DNA of 64,000 bases from Candidatus Eiseniibacteriota bacterium (lineage in GTDB: Bacteria > Eisenbacteria > RBG-16-71-46 > CAIMUX01), in the NCBI GenBank assembly GCA_020633975.1, contig JACKCR010000011.1:119350-183349 (forward strand), given 5' to 3'. Numbering within the stretch: position 1 is the stretch's first letter; each line of letters opens with the position of its first letter. A program made the position numbers and the translations under genes. The notes under the pieces were generated by a model, which saw only the letters and a program-made list of their open reading frames with translations, did not search any database and was not told the DNA's origin. Shown here piece by piece: positions 53,093 to 61,981 of this stretch.

Positions 53093-55387
53093 CTACGCTG
53101 CCTGTGAGCTGTCGACACGTCGGCCCTCCTTGCCCCGCGCAATTTCGGCGAGGAGCTTCTCGAGATCTGCTCGGCGGATCGGCTTACTGAGGTACCCGTT
53201 CATCCCGGCTTCGAGACAGAGGTCCCGGTCGCCGGGGAGTGCATTCGCAGTGAGGGCGACGATCCGAACTCTGGATCCCCGCCTCCGCAACTCGGCCGTA
53301 GCTTCGAGTCCGTTCATGACCGGCATGTGCCAGTCCATCAGGATGATGTCGTACGTCTGATCCAGTGCGTGATCCACGGCGTCGCTGCCGTTCTCGACGA
53401 CGGTGACTTCGTGGCCCGACCGCTCCAGCATCCGCGTGATCACCATCTGGTTCGTCTGGTTGTCCTCGGCCACGAGGATCCGGAGAGAGACGGTCTGTTG
53501 CCGAGGGAGCGAAGTGCGAACTCCAGAGGGATCCTGTGCCTGCCCACCCAGACACCCCCACAGTGCAGAACCGAGTTCGAGAGGCGCGTAGGGAGCCTGG
53601 ACTCGACGTTCCTCGTCCGTGTTCCCCTTCTCGAGCCCCGTTCCCAGCACGCGAACATACGGGAGCGGCTCCTTCCGTGAGAGTCCGGCGTCCGCGTCGG
53701 CATTCGCGTCGGTACTCGCGTCGGTTCCGTTCGGATGAGCGTCAGACGCGTCTTGGCCGACCTCGTCTCGAATGAGCAGATCTGCCTTCGCTTCCTGGTC
53801 GACGATCTCCGCGCCCCAGAAGCCGAGGTTGCTGCGGACGGTGTGCTCGATCTCCGCATCTTCGAGCGCGAGATGAACCCGCGGGCCGATCCCGCGAAGG
53901 GAGGTGCACCAAGCCGGTTCGTCTCCCAGTGGAGCGCGTGGGAGAGTCAGTGCGAAGTAGAAGTCGCTGCCCTTTGCGGGTTCGCTCTCCAACTCGATCT
54001 TTCCGCCCATGGCCGTGGCCAGCCGGAGCGAGATGGTGAGCCCGAGGCCTGTGCCGCCGAAGTTCCGTGTCGTCGACCCGTCGGCTTGTTCGAACGGTTG
54101 GAAGATCGCCTCGCGCTTCGAAACCGGAACGCCGATCCCGGTGTCCTTGACCGAGAACTTCAGCTGACATTCCGTCCCACCCCGCTCGCCTTCTGCGGTG
54201 ATCGCGATCCGCACGAATCCTTCGGACGTGAACTTGATGGCGTTTCCGGCCAGGTTGGCGAGGATCTGCCGAATCCGAAGACCATCGGCGACGACGAACC
54301 TCGGTACTTCGGGCCCCAAGGCAACGTGAAGACGGATCCCCTTCGAGTGGGCGACGGTTCCGTGCTGGATGCCTAGCGAGCCGATGAGATCCGCGAGGTC
54401 TGTCGTCACCGGGTTCATCTCCAGCTTTCCGGCTTCGATCTTCGAGAGGTCGAGCACGTCATTCAGAATCGCGAGGAGATGACGGCCCGCTTCGAGGACG
54501 CCGTTGAGATAGGTGCGTTGAGACGTGTCGAGGTGCGAGTCCAGAGCGAGCTCGGTGAGACCCAGGATACCGTTCATCGGCGTTCGGATCTCGTGACTCA
54601 TGTTCGCCAGGAACTCGCTCTTCACACTTGCCAACTTCTCGGCCCGTTCCTTGAGGCGCTGGATCTCTTCGAGCGCGCGCTGACGAGCTTCGACCTCCTT
54701 TTCGAGGTTGTCCCGTGACGTCGTCGTGGTCCGTAGACGTTCGAGCATCACGTTGAAGGCCCGGGCGAGATCGGCGAGCTCGGTGGAGCCGCGGATCGGC
54801 ACGCTCCCTCCGAGGTCTCCTTCGGAGATGGCCCGAGTCGCGTCGTGCAGATCGACCACGGGGCGGAGGATGTAGTTCGCGACGATGATGGCGGCCACTC
54901 CGGCTATCGAGACAGCCAGGAGGATCATGGCCAGAATGACGACGCGTGTGTTGCGGAGTGCGGCGTCGAGCATGTCACTGCGGGTGATCAGCACCACCCG
55001 GCCGAGTTCGGCGTGGCCCTGTGCGACCTGGGACGTCGCCGTGAGAAGCTTCTGCTGCGCGGAAGGGTCCAGCGGGAACGGGTCGCCGGCGGCGCACACG
55101 AGGTCCCCGTTCGAGTCGTACACCTCGATTCCGTAGATCTCCGGCAGCTTGAAGAAGTATCCGAGACTCTCCTCGACGAACTCCGGATCCTCGAAGTCGA
55201 GCCCTGGCGCCACGACCTGCGCGATCGCTGCCGCCACACCCTCCAGCTTCACTTCCTCGGACTCCAGCATCACGTGGTGGACGAGGCTGGGCAGGACGGC
55301 GAAGACGACGACGCCGATGATCCCGAACGCACAGACGATCCCGATGAGGAGCTGGGAGCGGATCGTCCTGAGCCGTGGACGTCTCAT
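53093..55387 (-). CDS. Membrane hybrid histidine kinase with receiver domain
   Basis: 764 residues. Transmembrane helix 1 (LLIGIVCAFGIIGVVVFAVLP), a periplasmic sensor of about 130 residues and helix 2 (ILAMILLAVSIAGVAAIIV) precede a HAMP domain (RPVVDLHDATRAISEGD). The phosphoacceptor motif is NMSHEIRTPMNGILG (about residue 262), followed by HATPase boxes (NLAGNAIKFTSEG, FGGTGLGLTIS). A degenerate receiver-like region and a Thr/Asp/Ala repeat (DASTDANADADAG) lead to a true receiver with LRILVAEDNQTNQ, phosphoacceptor Asp in ILMDWHMP and Lys in LSKPIRR. Overlaps the YfiR-like gene by 4 bases. Confidence 0.9.
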   Translation of the reverse strand: MRRPRLRTIRSQLLIGIVCAFGIIGVVVFAVLPSLVHHVMLESEEVKLEGVAAAIAQVVAPGLDFEDPEFVEESLGYFFKLPEIYGIEVYDSNGDLVCAAGDPFPLDPSAQQKLLTATSQVAQGHAELGRVVLITRSDMLDAALRNTRVVILAMILLAVSIAGVAAIIVANYILRPVVDLHDATRAISEGDLGGSVPIRGSTELADLARAFNVMLERLRTTTTSRDNLEKEVEARQRALEEIQRLKERAEKLASVKSEFLANMSHEIRTPMNGILGLTELALDSHLDTSQRTYLNGVLEAGRHLLAILNDVLDLSKIEAGKLEMNPVTTDLADLIGSLGIQHGTVAHSKGIRLHVALGPEVPRFVVADGLRIRQILANLAGNAIKFTSEGFVRIAITAEGERGGTECQLKFSVKDTGIGVPVSKREAIFQPFEQADGSTTRNFGGTGLGLTISLRLATAMGGKIELESEPAKGSDFYFALTLPRAPLGDEPAWCTSLRGIGPRVHLALEDAEIEHTVRSNLGFWGAEIVDQEAKADLLIRDEVGQDASDAHPNGTDASTDANADADAGLSRKEPLPYVRVLGTGLEKGNTDEERRVQAPYAPLELGSALWGCLGGQAQDPSGVRTSLPRQQTVSLRILVAEDNQTNQMVITRMLERSGHEVTVVENGSDAVDHALDQTYDIILMDWHMPVMNGLEATAELRRRGSRVRIVALTANALPGDRDLCLEAGMNGYLSKPIRRADLEKLLAEIARGKEGRRVDSSQAA

Positions 55388-56061
55388 CGTGGCTCCTCCC
55401 AGAGTCGGACGAGCCGGATGAAGGACGCCGTGAAACGGGCGCCCTGCGCTTTGCTCCGCTCCAGGCGGAGGACCATCTCGGGTCGGTTGCTCTTCGTGGA
55501 GTGGACGAACGCGAGCGAACTCGAGTCCATCAGCCGCTCTTCCGTATCCGAAACGATGAGAATGGAGCGAAGGACGGCTGCGCGTGCGAGTTCCTCGAAC
55601 GGACTGGGCGTCGGGACATCCCTACCGCCGATCAGGAGGAGAGCCGCGGGCGGCTCCGGACGTTGGGTCAGACTCTCGAGTTCGTCCAGCAGGACTACGG
55701 ATGCCGTCAACCGCGGGGTGGTCGCGCCCTTCTTCTGCGCCTGCTCGGAGTAGGCTTCGAGGTAGTCGGCGATCGCTGTCGCGCGATCGAGGTCCGCTCG
55801 GCCGGTCGCGACGACCTCGAATCGCAGCGCCTCGGCCCCGTCCCAAACTTGGTTGTACGGGATGACCTTGAAGAGGAGGAGCGCCACACGTTCGGGGGGC
55901 AGCAAGCCACTTCCGAGGGCGCCCGTCTGGAGACACGCCAACAGGCCGATCGCGATCAGTGCGAGCCGGAGGAGGGCGTTTGGATTGTGTGGCGCTCGCG
56001 TCGACAAATCGGCCAGCCTCGCGTGGGTCCACAGGACGTCTTGCTCGGAGATTCGGCCCAA
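55384..56061 (-). CDS. YfiR/DUF4154-like periplasmic protein
   Basis: 225 residues. A hydrophobic stretch (NALLRLALIAIGLLACLQTG) could be a signal anchor. The mature part starts PPERVALLLFKVIPYNQVWDG and ends RPEMVLRLERSKAQGARFTAS, then FIRLVRLW, consistent with YfiR/HmsC-type DUF4154 proteins, which control cyclic di-GMP enzymes or sensor kinases from the periplasm. The assignment is by overall pattern and gene order, not by clear motifs. It overlaps the hybrid kinase gene by 4 bases and is followed by a TonB receptor, a frequent trio. Confidence 0.6.
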   Translation of the reverse strand: MGRISEQDVLWTHARLADLSTRAPHNPNALLRLALIAIGLLACLQTGALGSGLLPPERVALLLFKVIPYNQVWDGAEALRFEVVATGRADLDRATAIADYLEAYSEQAQKKGATTPRLTASVVLLDELESLTQRPEPPAALLLIGGRDVPTPSPFEELARAAVLRSILIVSDTEERLMDSSSLAFVHSTKSNRPEMVLRLERSKAQGARFTASFIRLVRLWEEPR

Positions 56062-56132
56062 AGGACGGGCTTCCTGAGGGATAGCTGCAATCGAGTGAGG
56101 GGGAACTCGCGGCTGGTGGTAGGATCCGCGCC

Positions 56133-56837
56133 ATGATCCGTGCTCTGAGTGTTCGGCGGGGAGCCGCGCCTTCTCGCGGCAGGCCAGCCAGGCTACGGCG
56201 TCTCGGTCCCAGTGGGACGACCCTGTCTCTCATTGGCCTCTTCCTCTTCGGACTTGGCCCTATGGGGTGTGCCAAGACGCTCTCCGGAGACGACCTGATG
56301 GCGCTGGGCCAGCCGGAAGCCGCTTTGGTCGCCTATGGACGGGTCCAGTCCGACAGGGCAGACCATCACCTCAAGCTCGGGTACGCGTTCTTCGAAGCGG
56401 GTCTCCTGGCCGCAGCGGAGCGCGAGCTGGTTCGGGCTCATGAGCTCGCTCCGTCTGCGCCGACACCTGTCTTCTGGTTGGCGGAACTCGCTGTGGCGCA
56501 GGGAGATGAGGAGAAGGGGCTTCAGCTCCGAGCCCTCTATGCCGAGCTCCGACCCGGAGCCGCGACGAGGCCTCTCCTCGGCGGGTCCAGTCTGACTGAC
56601 GAAGACCTGCAAGAGTCCCTGGAGCGAATTCGACGGCATGAGGTTGCGGCGGTCATCCAGTCCGACCGGCCCCGGTCGGATGCGGTCCTTCTTGCGCTCG
56701 GTTCCCGCGTGCAGGGCCCCGGATGGGGAGTGCCCTCGGCCGACGGGTGGGACTCCCGGGTCACCGATGCCGCGAGTCGCGCGCTCGGCGCTCCCCAGCT
56801 GCCCGAGTTCCCGCCGCCGCCGTCCTCTCATCCCTAG
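56133..56837 (+). CDS. TPR-repeat protein, probably a lipoprotein
   Basis: 234 residues from ATG at 56133. A basic N-terminus precedes a hydrophobic segment (TLSLIGLFLFGLGPMGC) with Cys near residue 46; the lipobox is imperfect (GPMGC). TPR-like helices follow (ALVAYGRVQSDRADHHLKLG; ELVRAHELAPSAPTPVFWLAEL; EKGLQLRALYAELRPGA). The C-terminus is Pro-rich. It faces away from the YfiR-like gene across a 71-base gap and lies before the second hybrid kinase. The function is unknown. Confidence 0.65.
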   Translation: MIRALSVRRGAAPSRGRPARLRRLGPSGTTLSLIGLFLFGLGPMGCAKTLSGDDLMALGQPEAALVAYGRVQSDRADHHLKLGYAFFEAGLLAAAERELVRAHELAPSAPTPVFWLAELAVAQGDEEKGLQLRALYAELRPGAATRPLLGGSSLTDEDLQESLERIRRHEVAAVIQSDRPRSDAVLLALGSRVQGPGWGVPSADGWDSRVTDAASRALGAPQLPEFPPPPSSHP

Positions 56838-57026
56838 CCGAGGCTGCTCGTACTCGTCCGTTTCGGGTTCAGAAGAGGCTGGCCTGGACGAAGACAAGTA
56901 CTGTGGGGTTCGGCAGACGGCCCCACGAGCGGTTCACCCAGACAGTTGGGTGGGCTGGCCGCCGCGACCGAGAACGACACCGCCTGCTCGACACACGATC
57001 CTGCTCGGAAGGATGCATCGGAACCG

Positions 57027-58337
57027 ATGGACGGAAGACCCTCGGAGCCTCGGACCGAAACAGGTCCAGGTCGCGACATCACTGTGGGCATTGGCCAGCA
57101 CCGGAATGCGAGACGCGTCCCCACGACGTCTCCGAGCCGCGATCACGCGGAGGTGGACTCCAGCGATGACGGGCTACTCGACGCACCGGTACAGACCGCG
57201 CTTTCCCAGATCAGCCACGAGCTACGAACCCCACTCTCTGCGATGTTGGGGTACCTCGACGAGGCGACCGCGAGGACCCAAGACCCCACGGTCTTGGAAC
57301 CGCTCGTCATCGTCCGAAGCCAGGGCGAGTACCTGCTTCGGTTGATCGAGTCCGTCCTGGACTACTCGCGGATCCAGTCAGGTAAGTACTCGCTGGTCTT
57401 CAAGCCGTTCCTCGCAGGCGCGGTTGCCAGCGAGGTCGTTCAGATGTTGAAGGAGTCCGCTCGCCAGAAGGGGTTGGAGCTGATCGCCCACGGTGATGGG
57501 ATGGATACGGAACTAGTGGGAGATCAGGACCGCCTACGGCAGGTACTGGTCAACCTGACGGGGAACGCAATCAAGTTCACCGAATCAGGCAAGGTGGAGA
57601 TCCACGTTCGAAACCTCGAATGGGGCGGAGAGCCCTCGGTTGCGTTCGAGGTTCGGGACGAGGGGATCGGGATTCCACGCCCACTCCTCAGCAAGGTGTT
57701 CCGTCCGTTCGAGCAGGCCGACGAGTCGATCTCGAGCCGCTTCGGCGGAACGGGCCTCGGGCTCGCTATCTCGCGAGAGATCGTCCTCCAGATGGGTGGG
57801 GACGTCGAAGTCGAGAGCGAGCCAGGTCGCGGCTCCACCTTCCGTGTCGTCGTGCCGGTCGAAGCCAAGGCCCAGGCCGTGTGCGAATGGCCCGTGCGAC
57901 CGTCGGGCCGCGAGGAAGACGAGTCCGCCACGCTGCGACTCGATGCCCGCGTTCTCGTGGCCGAGGACGATCCCGTGCAGGGAAAGTTGCTCGAGCGGAT
58001 GTTTCAGGCGTGCGGATGTGAGGTCGAATGGGTGGGGGACGGCCCGGGTGCTTCGAGAGCGCTTCTCGCGGCCCAGGCGTCCGGGCAGATGCCTGACCTC
58101 GTGTTGCTCGACCTCAATCTCCCGGGCAAGGATGGGTGCGCCGTTGCAAGAGACTGTAGAGTAAACGGTTACGACGGTGCTGTAGTCGCTATGACCGCGA
58201 GCGCCAGTTCGGCGGACCGTGCCAGGGCGCAGGTTGCGGGTTTCGACGAGATCCTGGCCAAGCCGCTCCGGCGGTCGGAGATCTACGATCTCCTGATGCG
58301 CTGGGTCGACCCGGAGGCAGCTCGGTCCGCGTCTTGA
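57027..58337 (+). CDS. Soluble hybrid histidine kinase with receiver domain
   Basis: 436 residues from ATG at 57027; a TTG at 56946 in frame would add 27 residues. There is no transmembrane segment or obvious sensor. The dimerisation/phosphoacceptor helix has QISHELRTPLSAMLGYL; the ATPase has NLTGNAIKFTESG, DEGIGIP and RFGGTGLGLAIS; the receiver has VLVAEDDPVQ, LVLLDLNLPGKDG and ILAKPLRR. It could serve another receptor or respond to an internal signal. It lies 85 bases before the Ku gene, but the direction alone does not show a link. Confidence 0.85.
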   Translation: MDGRPSEPRTETGPGRDITVGIGQHRNARRVPTTSPSRDHAEVDSSDDGLLDAPVQTALSQISHELRTPLSAMLGYLDEATARTQDPTVLEPLVIVRSQGEYLLRLIESVLDYSRIQSGKYSLVFKPFLAGAVASEVVQMLKESARQKGLELIAHGDGMDTELVGDQDRLRQVLVNLTGNAIKFTESGKVEIHVRNLEWGGEPSVAFEVRDEGIGIPRPLLSKVFRPFEQADESISSRFGGTGLGLAISREIVLQMGGDVEVESEPGRGSTFRVVVPVEAKAQAVCEWPVRPSGREEDESATLRLDARVLVAEDDPVQGKLLERMFQACGCEVEWVGDGPGASRALLAAQASGQMPDLVLLDLNLPGKDGCAVARDCRVNGYDGAVVAMTASASSADRARAQVAGFDEILAKPLRRSEIYDLLMRWVDPEAARSAS

Positions 58338-58422
58338 CCCTCGAGCGAACCGCCAGCATCATCGTTCGGGAGGCGCCGCCGGATGGCGATCGCCTCCCGT
58401 TACTCTTTGGAGGAGGGTTCGC

Positions 58423-59328
58423 ATGGCCCCGCGTTCGAGTTGGAAAGGCTTCATCAAGTTGAGCCTCGTCTCCGTCCCCGTGAAGGCGTACACCGCCTCC
58501 CAGAGCGGGGCCGACATCCGGCTCAACCAGCTCCACGCGGAGTGCCACAGCCGGATCAAGTACCAGAAGACCTGCCCGGTCCACGGCGAGGTTTCGAACG
58601 ACGAGATCGTGAGCGGCTACGAGTTCGCGAAGGGGCAGTACGTCGTCGTCGATCCTGACGAAGTCCAGAAGCTGAGGAAGCAGAGCGACAGCTCGATCGA
58701 GATCCAGGGGTTCATCCCCGCGGACGAGATCGACCCGCTCTACTACTCCGGACGCACCTACTACCTCGTGCCCGACGGTCCCGTGGGACAGAAGCCGTAC
58801 GCGCTCTTCCGCCACGGCATGGGCGACGAAGAAGTCGTTGCGTTCGGACAGATCATCCTCGGCGGGCGCACCCACAAGATCATCCTCCGCGTCCTGGAAG
58901 ACATGATCGTGATGACCATGCTCGACTATGCGGAGAAGGTGAAGAAGCCGTCGGCCTTCGAGGACGAAGTGCAGGACACCTCGCTCTCCAAGGAAGAGAT
59001 CGCGCTCACGAAGACGCTGATCGGCGCCTCCAAGATCTCCGACTTCGACTTCGCTGCCTTCAAGGACGAGTACGTCGGTGAGATGACCGAACTCATCCAA
59101 GCCAAGGTCGAGGGCAAAGAGATCGTCGAGGTGACGGAGGCCGAGGAGCCGCAGATCATCAACCTGATGGATGCGCTCAAGGCGAGCATCGCGAACGCGA
59201 TGGGTACTGGCACCGATGGGCCGGTGGACGCCGACGGTGGCGCAGAGACGAAGAAGGCGACCAAGACGAAGACGGCGAAGTCGACGAAGACGCGCTCGGG
59301 ATCGTCCAAGAAGTCGGCGACGTCCTGA
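58423..59328 (+). CDS. ku: Ku DNA-end-binding protein
   Basis: 301 residues from ATG at 58423 with a GGAGGAGGG ribosome-binding site. It starts MAPRSSWKGFIKLSLVSVPV and contains LHAECHSRIKYQKTC, the EVVAFGQIILGGRTH and ALFRHG-like YALFRHG region and EMTELIQAKVEGKEIVEV, all typical of bacterial Ku homodimers, which bind double-strand breaks and recruit LigD. The C-terminal tail is rich in Lys/Thr/Ser (KKATKTKTAKSTKTRS), as in many bacterial Ku proteins. It is 7 bases ahead of the ligase gene, so the two form one operon. Confidence 0.95.
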   Translation: MAPRSSWKGFIKLSLVSVPVKAYTASQSGADIRLNQLHAECHSRIKYQKTCPVHGEVSNDEIVSGYEFAKGQYVVVDPDEVQKLRKQSDSSIEIQGFIPADEIDPLYYSGRTYYLVPDGPVGQKPYALFRHGMGDEEVVAFGQIILGGRTHKIILRVLEDMIVMTMLDYAEKVKKPSAFEDEVQDTSLSKEEIALTKTLIGASKISDFDFAAFKDEYVGEMTELIQAKVEGKEIVEVTEAEEPQIINLMDALKASIANAMGTGTDGPVDADGGAETKKATKTKTAKSTKTRSGSSKKSATS

Positions 59329-59335
59329 GGCTCTC

Positions 59336-60238
59336 GTGGTTCCCGCGTTCCTTCCCCCAATGCTTGCCGTGCTCGGGGACGCTCCGTTCGACTCGCCCGA
59401 TCACCTCTTCGAGTGGAAGTGGGACGGCTTTCGCGCCCTCGTCTCGCGGACGAGCGATGGTCTCGGCATCCGGAGCCGGCGTGACCGGGACCTGAGGCCG
59501 CGCTTTCCCGACCTCGACTTCCTCGAAGCGCTCCCCGAAGGTTGCCTCGTCGACGGAGAGATCGTCGCGCTGGAGGACGGAAAGCCGAGCTTCGAGCTTC
59601 TCCTTCGACGGGAACGAACCCGCTCGGAGTCACAGGTGGGCCGACTCGCGCAGACGTCCCCCGTCATCTTCGTCGCATTCGATCTGCTCTTCGACCGCGA
59701 GCAGCGCGTCACGAGTGAGACGCTGCTCGAGCGGAGGGAGCGGCTGCGCCCGATCATGGAGTCGCTCGCGCATCCTCGTGGGCTCTTCTCAGAAGGGCTC
59801 GTCGGCCCCGGGAAGAAGCTGTTCGAAGACGCAGTGAGCCGTGAACTCGAGGGAGTCGTGGCCAAGCGCACGAGCAGTCGCTACCACTCGGGCAAACGAA
59901 GCGACGATTGGATCAAGATCAAGCGCAGCCAAACGGTGCTCTGCGTCATCCTCGGGTTCCTTCGCGACGAGACCGGCGGCCTCAAGAGCCTCGTCGTCGC
60001 CGCAGAGGTGGACGGAACGCTCACCTGCGTCGGTCGTGTGGGGAGCGGGTTCACCGAAGAGCTGAGGCGGACGCTGCTTCCGGTGCTGGAAGCGCGTATC
60101 CGCACGACGCCGATCGTGCCGACCGACCTGGACGGCGTCTGGATCGAGCCTGGTCTCTTCTGCCGCGTGTCGTACGTGGAGAAGACGGGCGCCGGCATGC
60201 TCCGCGCACCGGTGTTTCGCGGGCTCATCGAACCGTAG
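59336..60238 (+). CDS. ATP-dependent DNA ligase, LigD ligase-domain type, stand-alone
   Basis: 300 residues from GTG at 59336 (GAGG just after the Ku stop). Motif I is EWKWDGFRA with the catalytic Lys; CLVDGEIVALE, VAFDLLF, GVVAKRTSSRY and WIKIKRSQTV give the remaining nucleotidyltransferase motifs, and an OB-fold follows (AEVDGTLTCVGRVGSGF). Multi-domain LigD carries polymerase and phosphoesterase domains as well; here only the ligase domain is present. With Ku it makes a minimal end-joining pair. The missing domains could be encoded elsewhere. Confidence 0.92.
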   Translation: MVPAFLPPMLAVLGDAPFDSPDHLFEWKWDGFRALVSRTSDGLGIRSRRDRDLRPRFPDLDFLEALPEGCLVDGEIVALEDGKPSFELLLRRERTRSESQVGRLAQTSPVIFVAFDLLFDREQRVTSETLLERRERLRPIMESLAHPRGLFSEGLVGPGKKLFEDAVSRELEGVVAKRTSSRYHSGKRSDDWIKIKRSQTVLCVILGFLRDETGGLKSLVVAAEVDGTLTCVGRVGSGFTEELRRTLLPVLEARIRTTPIVPTDLDGVWIEPGLFCRVSYVEKTGAGMLRAPVFRGLIEP

Positions 60239-60436
60239 CACTACGGCCTACGCGTGGTTCTCCTCGCGACTCTCCGTCGCAGATGCTGGCGGATCGGTCA
60301 TCGGTCGGCACACCGCATGCTGCATGGATGTCGGACCGACGCCTGCGCGACGGTTCGAGGCTCGGGCGGATCGGCGCAGCCTGCTGCGTCGATATCGCGG
60401 TGGCGAACGCCCAGAGGGGGAGCTAGTCTCCAAGAC

Positions 60437-61879
60437 ATGTCGAGTTCGAGTACGAAAGAGGGCACGCTGCAGGGACGGCGCGTCGCCATCTCGGGCAGGC
60501 TCTCCTCCATGAAGCGAGAGCAGGCGCTCTCGTTCTTGGAGATGGTGGGTGCTTCGTTCGACAGGACCCCGAACGAGGAGACGAACTACCTGGTCGTGGG
60601 GGAGGGGGTCTCGACCCTCAACGATGAGGGCCATCCAACCGTGGGTCTCCGCGCAGCCCAGGAGCTCCGGGCTGCGGGCGTCGACATCCAGATCGTCTCG
60701 GAGACCGAGTTCCTGGCGCTTCTCGGGCTCGGTGAACTCCTCCGGCTGTTCACTTCACAGCAGCTGAGCCGGATCCTCGGTGTTCCGCGTCGGGAGCTCG
60801 ACTCTTGGGTTCGGCGTGGGCTGATCCGGCCGATCAAGATCGTGAACCGGCTCCACTACTTCGACTTTGCCCAGGTGGTGAGCGCCAAGCGCCTGCAGGA
60901 CCTGATCGGATCCGGAGTGCCGCTGGCACGCATCCGGTCGAGCTTGGAGGAGATGCAGACTTGGCTCCCGGGGACGGGCAAGTCGCTCGTCCAGCTCGGC
61001 ATCCTGGAACAGGACGGCCGACTCGTCGTCCGGCTCCCCGACGGCGCGATCGCAGAGGCGACCGGGCAGCTTCAGATACCACTGGGGGGCACCGGGATCC
61101 CCGACGGAAGCTACGGTCGTTCGACGGATGCGAGCGCCGCGTTGTCGGACAGCGACGGCCCCAGTTCGGAAGGGAACGGACCGGTTCCAGAGGGGGACGT
61201 ACCGAGTCAGGATCATGGATCGTCCCCGGAGCTCGTGGGCTCTCCCGGCGCGTTCGCGTCACGAAACGCCGAAGACGCACCAGCAGGCGATGCCGCTCCG
61301 AGCGACGCCGCCCCGGGCAAGGCCTCGGGTGATCGCGCCGCGTCAATCGTTCAGTTCCCGGAAGCACCATGGCGACGCCGAGAAGAGGACGAGACTCCGA
61401 GTGATGGGGCCCGTTCGCCTGAGGCGGAGAGCTGGTTCGAGCAGGCGACAGAGCTCGAAGAGACCGGAAAGCTGGAAGAGGCCGCGTCTGCGTACCAGAA
61501 GGCGCTCGCGGTCGACGGTCCCGCTGCGGACGTCTCGTTCAACCTGGGGAACGTCCTCTACAGCCTCGGTCGGAAGAACGAGGCGATCCAACGGTTCCTC
61601 CAGTCCGTCGAGATCGACCCGGGCTACATCGAGGCCTGGAACAATCTCGCGACCGCGTACTTCGAGACGAACCGCCCGGAAGAAGCCGTGCGCTCTCTTC
61701 GCAAGGCACTGGCGGTGGATCCGACTTACGCGGACGCACACTACAACCTCGGGGAGGTCCTCCACTTCCTGGGCAGGGACGACGATGCGCGCGCTCACTG
61801 GGCTGCGTACCTTCGTCAAGATCCATCGAGCGATTGGGCTGAACACGTGCGGCAACGTCTCCGGGAACTGAACCGGTAG
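60437..61879 (+). CDS. BRCT-HTH-TPR fusion protein next to Ku-ligase
   Basis: 480 residues from ATG at 60437 (only a distant GGGAG upstream). Residues about 8-95 form a BRCT domain (LQGRRVAISGRLSSMKREQA, VGASFDRTPNEETNYLVVG). Residues about 100-175 are a MerR/HTH_17-like helix-turn-helix (FTSQQLSRILGVPRRELDSW, then RGLIRPIKIVNRLHYFDF). A long Ser/Asp/Ala/Gly-rich linker leads to TPR repeats at about 330-480 (SWFEQATELEETGKLEEAAS, WNNLATAYFETNRPEEAVR). BRCT domains bind phosphopeptides or DNA ends and the HTH suggests DNA binding. It begins 198 bases after the ligase stop on the same strand, so a role in break repair is plausible but unproven. Confidence 0.8.
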   Translation: MSSSSTKEGTLQGRRVAISGRLSSMKREQALSFLEMVGASFDRTPNEETNYLVVGEGVSTLNDEGHPTVGLRAAQELRAAGVDIQIVSETEFLALLGLGELLRLFTSQQLSRILGVPRRELDSWVRRGLIRPIKIVNRLHYFDFAQVVSAKRLQDLIGSGVPLARIRSSLEEMQTWLPGTGKSLVQLGILEQDGRLVVRLPDGAIAEATGQLQIPLGGTGIPDGSYGRSTDASAALSDSDGPSSEGNGPVPEGDVPSQDHGSSPELVGSPGAFASRNAEDAPAGDAAPSDAAPGKASGDRAASIVQFPEAPWRRREEDETPSDGARSPEAESWFEQATELEETGKLEEAASAYQKALAVDGPAADVSFNLGNVLYSLGRKNEAIQRFLQSVEIDPGYIEAWNNLATAYFETNRPEEAVRSLRKALAVDPTYADAHYNLGEVLHFLGRDDDARAHWAAYLRQDPSSDWAEHVRQRLRELNR

Positions 61880-61891
61880 CGAGATCGAGAC

Positions 61892-61912
61892 ATCGAGTGA
61901 TTTCGACTCGAT
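61892..61912 (+). terminator. Small hairpin after the BRCT-HTH-TPR gene
   Basis: ATCGAGT (61892-61898) and ACTCGAT (61906-61912) form a perfect 7-base stem with a 7-base loop. No U run follows, so it is only a candidate attenuator or weak terminator. Confidence 0.3.
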
Positions 61913-61981
61913 CGTCTGCACGTTCGGCGGGGTAGGGCAACGTCTCGGGGGATCGGGCGCGTTCCCTTCGTGGGAGGTGAC

